Source: Cryptomeria japonica
Lineage: Eukaryota; Streptophyta; Pinopsida; Cupressales; Cupressaceae
Assembly (NCBI RefSeq): GCF_030272615.1
Contig: NC_081414.1
Location: forward strand, 336,119,927 to 336,183,926
Reading direction: 5' to 3'
DNA: 64,000 nt
Part shown: positions 22,228-33,104 of the stretch, in pieces
Layout of the letters: each line of letters opens with the position of its first letter
Position numbering within the stretch: position 1 is the stretch's first letter
Made by a program: the position numbers and the translations under genes
The notes under the pieces: model-generated
What the model was told of the DNA's origin: nothing
Databases searched by the model: none
The model's input: only the letters and a program-made list of their open reading frames with translations

Positions 22228-22700
22228 AAATATACTAGTATATCTATATTTAAAAAATATAGGTAAATTATGCCGAGAGATATCTTATAATACAAGAGAA
22301 CCTGAGGATTGATTGTTCCCTTTTAAATATTATTGCATACTTCCACTATCATTTGAATGTAACAGTTTCATATAGTTGGAGACAAGTGGCAAGAGTTCCA
22401 TTTTATTTGGAGTAATAAAATAACACCTCCACAAAAACCAAAAGATGGCATATTTCATGCATTTACCCGTCATTTGCATGTCAAATTATTTCAAAATTGA
22501 TTTTTTGTTTACAGACATTTTGATGTCATTGTAGATGTCTCTCGCCATAACAAGAGTTCTATTTTATTTGGAGTAATAAAATAACACCCACAAAAAACCA
22601 AAAGAGGGCATATTTCATGCATTTACCCATCATTTGCATGTCAAAATTGTTTCAAAATTGAATTTTTGTTTATGATGTCATTGTAGATTCCTCTCGCCAT
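22228..22700. mobile_element. Partial and nested copies of the same inverted-repeat family
   Basis: A second left end, ACTAGTATATCTATATTT plus TTATGCCGAGAGATATC, starts near 22230. Two right-end-like words, GTCTCTCGCCATAA near 22532 and CCTCTCGCCATAA near 22687, follow. The internal word AGTAATAAAATAACACC, preceded by TTCTATTTTATTTGG, recurs at about 21950, 22410 and 22570. The arrangement suggests tandem or nested insertions followed by decay. Confidence 0.5.
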
Positions 22701-23270
22701 AAAAATCTAATTAAAAATAAGTCGTCCATTTGAAAGTATCTTCCAATCACAAAATGACAAGAGCTTCATGGTTCACATTATGACTTCTATTCTTGAAATT
22801 TAGAGAATATCAATCTTATTCTTTCAATTAAATAAAGTTATTTCCACCAAGTGTTATATTTATTTACGACTCTATAAGTTGGTTTTTAATTCTCCTAATT
22901 ATATGTTAGATAGTTCTGATACTGGGAGAAAACTAGGAGGGGGGGTAGGGGGTGAATCATTTTTCTCACAAGTATAGCAGTTAATGCAGATTATAAAATT
23001 TATATCGGAGCACAAAGAAACCAACATAATGAAAGATAAAGCATGAAAGAACAATACACACAACACCAATATTTTGATGTGGAAAACCTGATAAAGGGAA
23101 TAGCCACGGTGGGAAACCCTACCCACAATCAGATAATACTTCTACAATAGTATGTGAAATAATTACAATGGGGATTGCACTTGCAATCAGGCCAACCACC
23201 TAGAGAGCATTGCTCATCACAAAACAAAGTTTCACTGACTTACAAAAACATCGAACTACAATCCGGAAAG

Positions 23271-23733
23271 TGTTGAAATGTGGCGACTGATCAGCAAAGT
23301 ACTGTACACTCAGCACGTATCCTCGCCGGGGTCCAGGGCCGGGCTGGGGCCCGAACAGGGGTTCGGGGGCGGCAGCCCCCGAGAAAGCGGGGGTTCGGGG
23401 GCAGCAGCCCCCGAGAAAAAAAAAATTTGTCGTTTTTGTTGATGAAAACCGACATTGTAATAAAACCCTAAAAAAGGCCGACTTTGTTTGTTGCCCTAAA
23501 AATGCATGTTATAAGCGGCTGGGATGCTTAAGGCATTGTAATGTTGATGTATTATTTTTGTTGGATAATAAGAAAGATTGGACGGCTGTGTATGGTGGAC
23601 GTAACCCATTTTGGGTGAACCACGTTAAATCTCTGTGTTATCTGTGTCCTGTTTTATTTCTTTATCTTTTGTATTTAAATCTGCATATAATTGTTAGTTC
23701 ATATTTGCTTCGGATCTGCTTGAAACCCTAACA
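23271..23733 (+). repeat. 5' LTR of the Tnt1-like element
   Basis: 463 bp, TG...CA. An unusually GC-rich core at 23326-23415 contains several G-runs and two copies of a GGGGTTCGGGGGC / GCAGCCCCCGAG hairpin-forming unit about 41 bp apart. The last 119 bp (23615-23733) match the 3' LTR. Confidence 0.9.
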
Positions 23734-23735
23734 AT

Positions 23736-23747
23736 TGGTATCAGAGC
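23736..23747 (+). promoter_or_regulatory. Primer-binding site (initiator Met-tRNA type)
   Basis: TGGTATCAGAGC lies two bases after the CA end of the 5' LTR. It complements the 3' end of plant initiator tRNA-Met and would prime minus-strand DNA synthesis. Confidence 0.9.
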
Positions 23748-23793
23748 GAGGTTTTCTGTAAATTGGCAGGACTTTCATATTTGAGTGGGAGAA

Positions 23794-24669
23794 ATGGAGG
23801 ATTCCAAATTCAAGGTTGAAAAGTTTAATGGCCAGAATTATAAGTTATGGAAAATGTAGATGGAGGATTACCTGTATCAAAAGGATTTGTGGCGGCCATT
23901 GGAAGGAAAGGCAAAGAAACAGACCACAATATCAGATGAAGAGTGGGACATTTTAGATAGAAAGGCACTGGGATCCATTCGATTATGCCTTGCGTCGTCT
24001 GTAGCATTCAATATAACAAAAGCAAAAACGACTGTAGATTTGATGGCAACATTGGCTAAGCTATATGAGAAACCCTCGGCTTCGAATAAGGTATTTCTTA
24101 TGAAACATTTGTTTAATTTGAAAATGAGGGAGGGAGGATCTGTAACGGAGCACTTAAATGAATTTAATAAAATTACCAGTCAATTGTCTTCGGTAAAAAT
24201 TACCTTTGCAGAAGAGGTTAGGGCTCTCTTGATTTTATGTTCTTTGCCAGAAAGCTGGAATAGCTTGGTTATGACTGTAAGCAACTCTGTCTCTGGTAAA
24301 AATACTTTGGTATTTGATGATATTGTTGGTGTTATCTTAAGTGAGGAAATGCGAAGAAAAAGCACAGGTGAGACTCCAACATCATCGGATAGTGTTTTGA
24401 ATTTGGAGAACAAAGGAAGATCAAAGGAAAGAGGAAAAGGCCCTGGGAATGAGAAGTCACGAGGGAAGTCAAAGAAAGGACGCTCTCAATCTAGAGGAAA
24501 GAAAGATCGCTGGTACTGCGGAAAGCCTGGTCATCTAAAGAAAGACTGTTGGTCTCGAAAAAACAAAGAAAGAGACAAAAATGAAAATAACAGTAAGGAA
24601 GCTAATATTGCAAGTAATACTTTACAAGATGCTTTAATCTTATGTTTGGATAATGTTAATGATTCCTAG
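23794..24669 (+). pseudogene. gag: gag of the Tnt1-like element (stop-containing)
   Basis: Starts MEDSKFKVEKFNGQNYKLWK, the usual opening of Tnt1-type gag. A premature TAG at 23857-23859 interrupts it 21 codons later. The UBN2-like body follows (VDLMATLAKLYEKPS; MREGGSVTEHLNEF). A Lys/Arg-rich tail leads to the zinc knuckle DRWYCGKPGHLKKDC, whose first Cys (C-x2-C-x4-H-x4-C) is replaced by Arg. The frame is closed by TAG at 24667-24669, where the element normally reads on into protease. Gag would form the virus-like particle; here at most a partial product from the ATG at 23860 is possible. Confidence 0.9.
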
Positions 24670-27600
24670 GTAATAGATTCTGGGGCTTCATTTCATGCTA
24701 CACCCCATAGAAAATATTTTCTAGATTATGTTCAAGGTGATTTTGGATAGGTATATTTGGGTGATGATGAACCCTGTCAAATTGTTGGAAAAGGAAAGAT
24801 AAAGATCAAGTTGCAGAATGGTAATGATTGGTTTCTGCAGGAGGTAAGACATGTTCCTAATTTAAGAAGAAATTTAATTTTTGCAGGGCAACTAGGTAGT
24901 GAAGGTTGCATAGTTACCTTCTCAAACAGTATGTGGAAGGTCACTAAAGGATCGTTAGTAGTAGCTAAAGGTGCGAAGGTAGGCACATTATATCTATGTA
25001 CTGGTAACACTTACTCTACCTTAGCTGCTACAGATAAAGTTACTGCAGGGACAACAACAATAAATGTTGCAAGAACAGATTCGATAATGTGGCACCATAG
25101 GCTTGGGCACATGAGTGAGAAAGGGATGAAAATCCTTCACTCCAAAAATCTATTGCCAGGACTAAAGAAGATTGATTTAGAGTTCTGTGAAAACTGTGTT
25201 TATGGTAAACAGAAAAGAGTCAGATTTCTCAAGGTTGGGAAAGAGAAGAAGAGTGAGAAGTTAGAGCTTGTACATTCAGATGTATGGGGACCGGCTAAGG
25301 TATCATCTCTTGGTGGCTCTTGTTATTATGTTATTTTTATTGATGACTCAATCAGAAAAACATGGGTATATTTCCTAAAACAAAAATCAGATGTTTTTGA
25401 AACTTTTAAGAAATGGAAAGCTCTGGTTGAGAATGAGACAGGAAAAAAGTTGAAGTGTCTCAGATCGGATAATGGAGGTGAGTATTGCAGCAAAGCGTTT
25501 GAAGATTACTGTTCCTTAAATGGGATTCGAAAGCAGAAGACAGTTCCAGGAACTCCACAGGAAAATGGTGTGTCAGAGAGAATGAATAGGACCAACATGG
25601 AACGTGCGAGGAGCATGAGATTGCATGTTGGATTGCCCTTACATTTTTGGGCAGATGTTGTACATACTGCTGTCTATTTGATAAATAGAGGACCTTCAAC
25701 CCCTTTGGATGGTGGTATTCCAGAGGAGGCATGGACTGGTAAAAAGGTAAAGTATTCTTTTCTAAAAACTTTTGGTTGCGAAGCTTTTGTCCATGTTGAT
25801 AAAGAAAACAGAACCAAGCTTGATGCTAAATCTCAGAAATGTACCTTCATTGGATATGGGATAGATGAATATGGCTATCAGTTATGGGATTTTGAAAATA
25901 AGAAAATAATTAGAAGTAGAGATGTTATATTCAATGAGAAGGTAATGTATAAAGAACAGATGCAGGAAAAGAAGCATGAACAGGACAAACAAGAATATGT
26001 GGTGTTGGATGAGATTCCTGAAAATGAAATACCACAGGTACCTGATGCTCAGCAACAACAGATTGTCCCACAAACTCCTGCAAGTGTTAGACGTTCTACG
26101 AAGACAAGTAGACCCCCTGAAAGATTTTCTCCTTCTTTATATTCTATTTTATTAACGGATTATGGTGAACCAGAAGAATATGAAGAAGCAATGCAGGTGG
26201 ATGCCAAACAACAGTGGCAACTAGGCATGAAAGAGGAGATGGACTCCTTGATGAAAAATAAGACTTGGGACTTAGTCCCTTTACCTGCAGAAAAAAGAGC
26301 CTTGCCTAACAAATGGGTTTATCGGCTGAAGGAGAAGGAAGGAGGTCAAAAAAGATATAAGGCCAGACTTGTGGTAAAAGGTTTTGCACATAAAAAGGGT
26401 ATAGATTATGATGAAATATTTTCTCCAGTTGTAAAAATGACTTCAATTAGAACTGTACTTAGTCTTGTGGCTGCAGATGATTTACATCTTGAACAATTAG
26501 ATGTCAAAACAGCTTTTCTCCATGGAGATTTGGAGGAGGAAATTTACATGTTGCAACCACAGGGATATGAGGTCAAAGGTAAGGAGAACTTGGTGAGTAG
26601 GTTGAAGAAAAGTCTGTATGGCCTAAAGGAAGCACCCCGACAATGGTATTTAAAATTTGATAGTTTCATGGCTGAACACGGTTATCATAGATGTCATTCT
26701 GATCATTGTGTATATTTTAAGAGATTTGATAATGGCAGTTATATTATCCTGTTGCTTTATGTTGATGACATGCTTGTTGCTGGGTCTAACATGCAACATA
26801 TAAATGATCTTAAACAGAAATTAGCCAAGTCATTTGCTATGAAGGATTTGGGTGCAGCTAAGCAAATTCTCGGTATGAGGATTACACGAGACAGGAAAAA
26901 TAGAACCTTGAATTTGTCCCAAAGTGAGTATATAAAGAAGGTGTTGAAAAGATTTAACATGTAGGATGCAAAAGCAGTTAGTACACCTTTGGCTAGTCAT
27001 TTCAAATTGACTAAGGAGATGTGCCCAAAGGCACAGGAAGAGGTTAGTAAATTGTCTAACATCCCGTATTCATCAGCTGTTGGCAGTCTGATGTATGCAA
27101 TGGTATGCACAAGGCCAGATATTGCACATGCAGTGGGAGTTGTGAGCAGGTTTTTGAGTAATCCGGGTATGGAACATTGGAATGCTGTGAAATGGATTCT
27201 TCGGTATTTGAAAGGAACTACTACGAAGGCATTATGTTTCAAAGGATCTAATGCTGCTCTAAGTGGATTTGTTGACTCTGATCTGGCGGGTGATATTGAT
27301 TCACGGAGGAGTACTACAGGGTATGTTTTTACTATAGGGGGAACTGCAGTCAGTTGGATTTCTAGGCTGCAAAAGGTTGTTGCACTTGCAACCACTGAAG
27401 CTGAGTATGTTGCTGCTACAGAAGCCAGCAAAGAGATGATTTGGTTGCAATGTTTTTCTGAAGGAATTGGGTCAGACACAAGAGGATAGCCCATTGTATA
27501 CTGATAGCCAAAGTGCCATTCATCTTGTGAAGAACTCTGCTTTTCATTCAAGGACAAAGCACATTCAGCTCAGGTACCACTTCATCCAGACTATTTTGGA

Positions 27601-27722
27601 GGAGGGTCAGTTACGGCTTGAGAAGATTCACACAAGTGAGAATCCTGCCGATATGTTCACAAAGGCAGTTCCACAGGAGAAGCTGATTTCTTCATCAGTT
27701 TCTGTTGGTCTTCTTGATTGAT
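24670..27722 (+). pseudogene. pol: pol of the Tnt1-like element (protease, integrase, RT, RNase H)
   Basis: Continues the gag frame. The protease motif DSGASFHAT is at the start, then a TAG at 24748-24750. The main open stretch is 24757-26964. It contains the GAG-pre-integrase HHRLGHMSEKG with CENC, the integrase catalytic core (HSDVWGP near 25273, RSDNGGEY near 25465, PQENGVSER near 25558) and the reverse transcriptase with YVDDMLVAGS at 26758. A TAG at 26962-26964 interrupts the link region. The RNase H part (GYVFTIGG; TTEAEYVAATEA) is followed by a one-base insertion near 27460, after which the frame resumes as YTDSQSAIHLVKNSAF and ends ADMFTKAVPQEKL. All canonical Copia enzymes are recognisable, but the polyprotein is broken in four places. 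Confidence 0.93.
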
Positions 27723-27770
27723 AATTGTGGAATTTATACCAGTCAAGTCCTAGTGTTTTATCCAGCGGAT

Positions 27771-27889
27771 GTGAACCACGTTAAATCTCTGTGTTATCTA
27801 TGTCCTATTTTATTTCTTTATCTGTTGTATTTAAATCTACATATAATTGTTAGTTCATATTTGCTTCGGATCTGCTTGAAACCCTAACA
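27771..27889 (+). repeat. Truncated 3' LTR of the Tnt1-like element
   Basis: Matches only the last 119 bp of the 5' LTR, with four substitutions, and ends at the GAAAG target duplication. The first 344 bp of the LTR and the polypurine tract are absent. The 49 bases between the pol stop and 27771 match neither. A deletion after integration, or an aberrant integration, is implied. Confidence 0.85.
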
Positions 27890-28838
27890 GAAAGAATGAA
27901 CTATGGAAGTAGCATCTCCTAATGCTTGATACAGTTCCAGTTAAGCATATATGTTTGCCTTGCAACACCAAATCCTTCACAACCTTCTGTTGAATGATAT
28001 ATCAATGTTCGCACATAAACCTTTATGTGATAATGCAGACATAACCATCGAAACCAATATTACATGAATAAGTCACCTATAAATATAGATCATCAACCTT
28101 AATGATAAGGTCGACTAAACCTTAAACCTGTAAACCCATAATTATAAAAATTATATCACATGATATCACTGGACCAATATTATGATTTACATTACATAGC
28201 ATGGAGCTAATTCAAATTTTCAAACAATTACATCCACCAGAAATCACGCTAAGACCAATCTCCAACACGTTTCACCGACTGGTAGAAACCCTTAGTGCAA
28301 TAACACAGAATATATAACCAGATCCAAATAAGACCACCAAGTCAACACACCACCCAATGCGAAGACACCAAATAATTAGGACATGATCAAGAACACCTTC
28401 AACATGCTACAAACCATTTCCATAAGCCGGACCAAATCACTTAACCAAATCATCAAGTATTGCCAACTGATAAAGCTAACCGATACCAAGAAATATCAAC
28501 CGAGAACATAAACGATAGCTTCTAGAGCACCAAATCGTGAATCAATAGAATATGACAAACATATAACCATCCTAAATAACCATCCAAAACCGAATCCAAG
28601 GATCTGATCATACCATATCAGAATCACAGCCAAACCAAGACAAACATCAAGTCTAACCGGGATAGGTCCAACCGGGATAGAAAAACCATATCCAACCGGG
28701 AAACAGTGTTGGCATCAATGACAACACTTAACCAAATCCAACATATTGCCAATGTTATAAGTATAATCTCCTTGGCTTTTCACATACATAGGGAATCATA
28801 TTTGAAGATATTATTTTATTTCTATGTTATAGAACCAT

Positions 28839-29165
28839 TACTAGTATACTTGTATTCTAAAAAATATACGTAAAATAATGCTGAGAGATATCACATTATT
28901 GTCTTGCATGTTTATTAGTCTTCAAGAAGGAAATGGAGCTTAATAATGTTGCACTCTTTCACTCTCATTAAAGATGTAACAATTTCATATACTTAGAGAC
29001 AAGTAGCAATGATTCTATTTATTCAGGGTAATAAAATAATACTTATAGAGAAACTGAAACATGCATGCATTTACCTATCATCTACACGTCAAATTTATTC
29101 AAAATCAATTTTTTGTTTATAGATATTTGTACGTCATTGTAGATGCCTCTCGGCATAATAATCCT
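28839..29165. mobile_element. Third copy of the TACTAGTATA inverted-repeat family
   Basis: The left end TACTAGTATACTTGTATTCT continues to AATGCTGAGAGATATC. The interior (TTGTCTTGCATGTTTATTAG, CTCTTTCACTCTCATTAAAG) is the reverse complement of 22030-22125, showing that the family inserts in both orientations. The right end carries GATGCCTCTCGGCATAAT, a shortened inverted repeat. Confidence 0.55.
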
Positions 29166-29170
29166 AAGAG

Positions 29171-31932
29171 TGCATGGCATTCATGACTAAGGGTTTTTCA
29201 GTAGAAGAATGGATAATATGTAGTTATAGATCTAATAATGTATGATGAAAAAATGGATAAGTTAAATAATTTTTTATTGATTTCTAATCTACATCAATAT
29301 TACATTAAAAAATATCTAATATATTTATCTTAAACAATTTATTTTTACATATTTTTAATTTATTTGAGATAATAAATTTTAGTTATGATTTAAAATATTA
29401 AATATCAAATCCAATTTAAAATATAGTTAGATATTAAATATTTACATAGTTTTAATTTAAAATATGAACAATAAAAATTCTTATATCAAATATAAAGTGT
29501 AAAACCTAAGATTTATACATGATAACAATATGTTGTTTCATTTATTAACTAACTTTATAATCTAACAACTATTTTTATAATATATTCTATACATATAATC
29601 ATAACATTTATATAACATATTGCTATACATAACAATCCTTTATCTTCTTGCATTCTACACTTAGGGGTAGGTTTCATCCATGCTATCCTATTGCATCCTT
29701 CATCTCGGATATTCATTATCCTATCCATTATCCATATCCCTTATTTCACCTTTGATCTTCACAAGGCTAGGGATTTTCTATGACCATCATACATCTTATG
29801 GGCTTCACCTTGTATGTATCCCTTATCATATTCACGTCCCTTATCCATTTTTGACATTGTGTATCCTATCACCATCCATACACTCTTTTTTTGTCCCTTT
29901 ATCTTGATCTGACATAAGGACATAAAATGCAAAATATGGTTTTGATAACCTCTTGACATGTCCCTTATCCCATGTCATTACTTTATCTCATCACGTGATA
30001 GCCCTTGGAAATTGATTTCGTTTTATCTCCATAATAAATTGCCTTTGTCTTCCCTCTATACACCAATATTTCAACAAGCTTATTGATCCATTTGTCATAT
30101 CCCTTGCCTTGCTAGACACCGGGGGCAACTTAATGCATAGATATCTTGAAAAAATCCTAGAAAATTAGATAAGTCTTGAAAAAATCCATAAAAATTGAAA
30201 TAATATCCTGAAATAATCCAAAAACATTCAAAAAAATCCTAAAATAATATAAAAATGTTTGAAAAATATCTTGAAAATGTACAAAATATCAAATATATCC
30301 TAAAAGCCTAAAAATTAGAAAACAAAAAAATTAAAAAACAATCACTTTCATTTCATCTCATCAATTAATTATCCCTATTGTACATAGACAAAAAATTTAG
30401 TAGACGTCAGATAGAAAAAATAAAAAAACATTGCACTTAACAAATCACACATTCACAAATAAACTATTCAATCAACCAAGCATTCAAATTTGTAAACTAT
30501 TAAAAAATGAAAGTAAGCAATAATGGATTAGTATAGTGCATTGGAGAAATTTCTTTTAAAAAAGTTGAGGCTAAAAAAATATATAAGATATAATGAAACA
30601 TGTAATCAATTATATAACCTTTTTAAGATGGTTAATTGTTTGACATTCTAAATCAAATGGTTATCTTTTTTATTAAATAATAAAAATGAATGTAAAGGCA
30701 CAATTCCATAAATGATCTCTAACTCCACAATATTTAAATGAAATAAATTAAAGAGAATTGAAACTTTTTTTAAAAAATGCTACATCAGTTACTTTTTTTA
30801 TATATATAGTGAGTTGTAGCTGAAAATTTTATTTAATAAAATTAGAAATACAATTACGATCCTGGTTTAAGCAAGCATATCAATGGGAAAGAACCAGGAA
30901 GAAAACCTCCAGTTGTAGCTCGCATTCTTCTAAGTTTATTAAAATTACATCAAATTGGCTTGTTGCCAACCCAAATGCAGAATATCAAAACCAATCAGAA
31001 GATACAAACTCCTACCCTACTACTACAATTTAACCCTATTTACAATAACAAGAGAATTTATCAAGCATTGTTTACCAACTGAGCTTTGGTTCTTCATTCC
31101 CCAGAAGTGATGAAACTTCCTCTAATTCTTTTCCAATAGTTCTCTTGTTGTCGATAACTTGACCCTCTCCTTACATTCTCAATTGATTAAGGTACCATGC
31201 CAACATAGGAGTTACCTTACCTGCACTTCTACTTGCAACTAGAGAACTCAAAACACTTGTTAGCTTAACATAAGAAGCAAACATATATACATTTGGAGAG
31301 AATTAAACTCGATATGAAGCAATACGAACTGTCCAATATTACAAGCACCTCATTAATATTTACCTATGGAAAATATTAGTCAGATCATTCAAAACTATAA
31401 GCTTAGTTGAGAAATATTAAATATAAAATTTCTCAGACCAATGTGGACTCAAACAACTATGGAAAAATCTAGATATTAAAACCTTGTTTAAACAACAAAT
31501 CCATCCTCTTGCTTACTGTGATTAATGCAAAACCATGAAACTGAAACAATACTAAAAGTTAACATTTTGCTAAGATTACTTTAGCGGTCTACAAGTTAAA
31601 TACGCTGGAGTACAAAATTAAAGGTAATGCCAGAACCAATCAAACAAGTAATGCGACCTTTAATCCACATCTATCTTTAATGACAAATAATACCAGTGGC
31701 AATCACGTGTGTAAACACAATTAGTGTACTTTGTAGCCTACTACAGCTTAGGGCAATCAAATACATTAGAAACAAAATCTGAGATAACAAAAAGAACACT
31801 TAGGAGCCAACCTGATATCTCTTGGAAATAAATCATTCGAAGAGAATGTAGCAAACTAAATAGTCATAATAAAACTAAAGTAGAAAAGATTTATAGCTAT
31901 ATATATAAACCAATCTATGTGTATATATAGTA
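29171..31932. other. Non-genic AT-rich region
   Basis: No gene is supported. At 30150-30310 the words AAAATCCTAGAAAAT, TCCTGAAATAATCC and AAAAATCCTAAAATAA recur irregularly, a low-complexity tract. A TATA-rich stretch lies near 30800 and 31895-31930. The 30840-31850 part is less repetitive but has no convincing frame or splice pattern. Confidence 0.5.
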
Positions 31933-32585
31933 GTTAATCTAAGTGTGTGAAGGAAGTGTTAAAGACATTTGGAATGGAAGACTATAAACCAGTTGGATCA
32001 CCTATGGTTACCGATTGTAGATTGTCAAAAGAATATGATTCACCCTCAGTGTATGAGAAGGAATACAGATCTATGATTTGGAAACTTCATTATGTTGTTC
32101 ATAGTAGACCGGATATTGCCCATGCAGTTGGTTTAGTAGCAAGATTTCAGAAGAGCCCTAAGGAGACACATATGACGGCAATGAAGAGAATATTGAGATA
32201 TCTTAGAGGGACAGTTGATTATGGATTGTGGTATCCATACAAAGGCAATTATTCTTTGTAGGTATTCATTGATGTTGATTCAGCAGGGAATGTAGATGAC
32301 CAAAAAACCACAACTGGTGGGGGATTCTTTCTAGGTGGCAGACTGGTAGCTTGGACCAATAAGAAACAAAGTTGTATATCTCAGTCTATAGAAGAAGCAT
32401 AAGATATGGTTGCACCCATGAATTGTATTGTACAAGCTATATGGATGAGACATGTCCAAGAAGGATTCAAGCAAGATACGACATAACCAGTGATCATACA
32501 TTGTGATAAAACAAGTGCTATAAACATATCTAAGAACCCGGTACTACATGCTAGGACTAAACATATTGAATTGAAGTGTCACTTT

Positions 32586-32635
<50 letters not shown>

Positions 32636-32771
32636 AGGAAAAGAAAGTGAGATTGGAGTATGTATCAAGTAAGGAGAAATTGGCAGATATATTCACCAAA
32701 CAATCACCTAAAGCTACCTTTGAATATCTCATAGGTAAGTTAGGGGTTATACCCCTACCCAAGATCAACTA
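31933..32771 (+). pseudogene. 3' part of a second Copia element (end of RT, RNase H)
   Basis: The frame begins abruptly with SKCVKEVLKTFGMEDYKPV and continues through RSMIWKLHYVVHSRPDIAHA and RILRYLRGTVDYGLWY. These are the reverse transcriptase connection of a Copia lineage different from the Tnt1-like element. After a TAG near 32260, RNase H follows (DVDSAGNVDDQKTTTGG; KKQSCISQSIEEA, then TAA where Tyr/Glu is usual). HARTKHIELKCHFL runs straight into a (GA)22 tract, after which the frame resumes one register off as VRLEYVSSKEKLADIFTK. Everything upstream of the reverse transcriptase connection is missing, so the copy is 5'-truncated and dead. Confidence 0.9.
32588..32632. repeat. (GA)22 microsatellite inside Copia RNase H
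   Basis: 45 bp of uninterrupted GA replaces the few codons normally found between the CHFLRE and VRLEYV motifs. It creates the artefactual RERERER frame. Confidence 0.95.
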
Positions 32772-33092
32772 GGATGTTGGTGAAGCATCAATCCAGTGGA
32801 TTTCCTGAATATCTTTCACTGTGGATTGATGAGAAGTGGGCTACTCCTTAGGGGGAGCAATTAAGATGAGGAACATAGAGACGATGGAGATGTACAAGCT
32901 AAGATGAAGACAGAAGATGCCTTTGCACCTTTGGCATTGTTGTCAAAGGGGGAGAAGAAATATGATAGGGGGAGAAGAGAAATAAAGACTAGGAGAAGAA
33001 CTGATGAGCAAACAGTGAATGATGTACAATAGACCTAATAGATTTCATGATGAGCTTTTGGTGTTGTAGTTTTTGGCGTTGCCATCAATGCC

Positions 33093-33104
33093 AAAGGGGG
33101 AGAA
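33093..33104 (+). promoter_or_regulatory. Polypurine tract
   Basis: AAAGGGGGAGAA lies directly before TGTTGGC, the start of the LTR. It is the expected plus-strand primer of a Copia element. Similar AGGGGGAG runs occur upstream near 32851, 32948 and 32968. Confidence 0.8.

Larger units (their letters stand above)
23271..27889 (+). mobile_element. Tnt1-like (Tork lineage) Ty1/Copia retrotransposon, inactive
   Basis: A 4.6-kb insertion starting TGTTGAAATG and ending CCCTAACA, flanked by the 5-bp target duplication GAAAG (23266-23270 and 27890-27894). Order: 5' LTR, primer-binding site, gag, protease, integrase, reverse transcriptase, RNase H, partial 3' LTR. Integrase before reverse transcriptase defines Copia. 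The 119 bp shared by the two LTRs differ at four positions, so the insertion is fairly old. Gag-pol has four in-frame TAG codons and one frameshift, so it cannot move on its own. Confidence 0.93.
22923..28726 (-). mobile_element. Minus-strand Copia-type LTR split by a nested insertion
   Basis: On the minus strand this LTR starts TGTTGTCATTGATGCC (at 28726) and ends in CTCCCA (at 22923), directly followed by GTATCAGAAC. That resembles the initiator-Met tRNA primer-binding site. Its end also carries the GATTCACCCCC word common in plant Copia LTRs. Omitting the inserted element and one target duplication, it is about 1.19 kb (22923-23270 plus 27895-28726). Because a primer-binding-like site follows it, I read it as a 5' LTR whose internal region is lost rather than as a solo LTR. 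No partner is visible. Confidence 0.5.

Noticed and set aside
23326-23415. CpG island or host promoter
   Set aside because: The GC-rich tract lies inside a retrotransposon LTR with defined ends and is better explained as part of the element.
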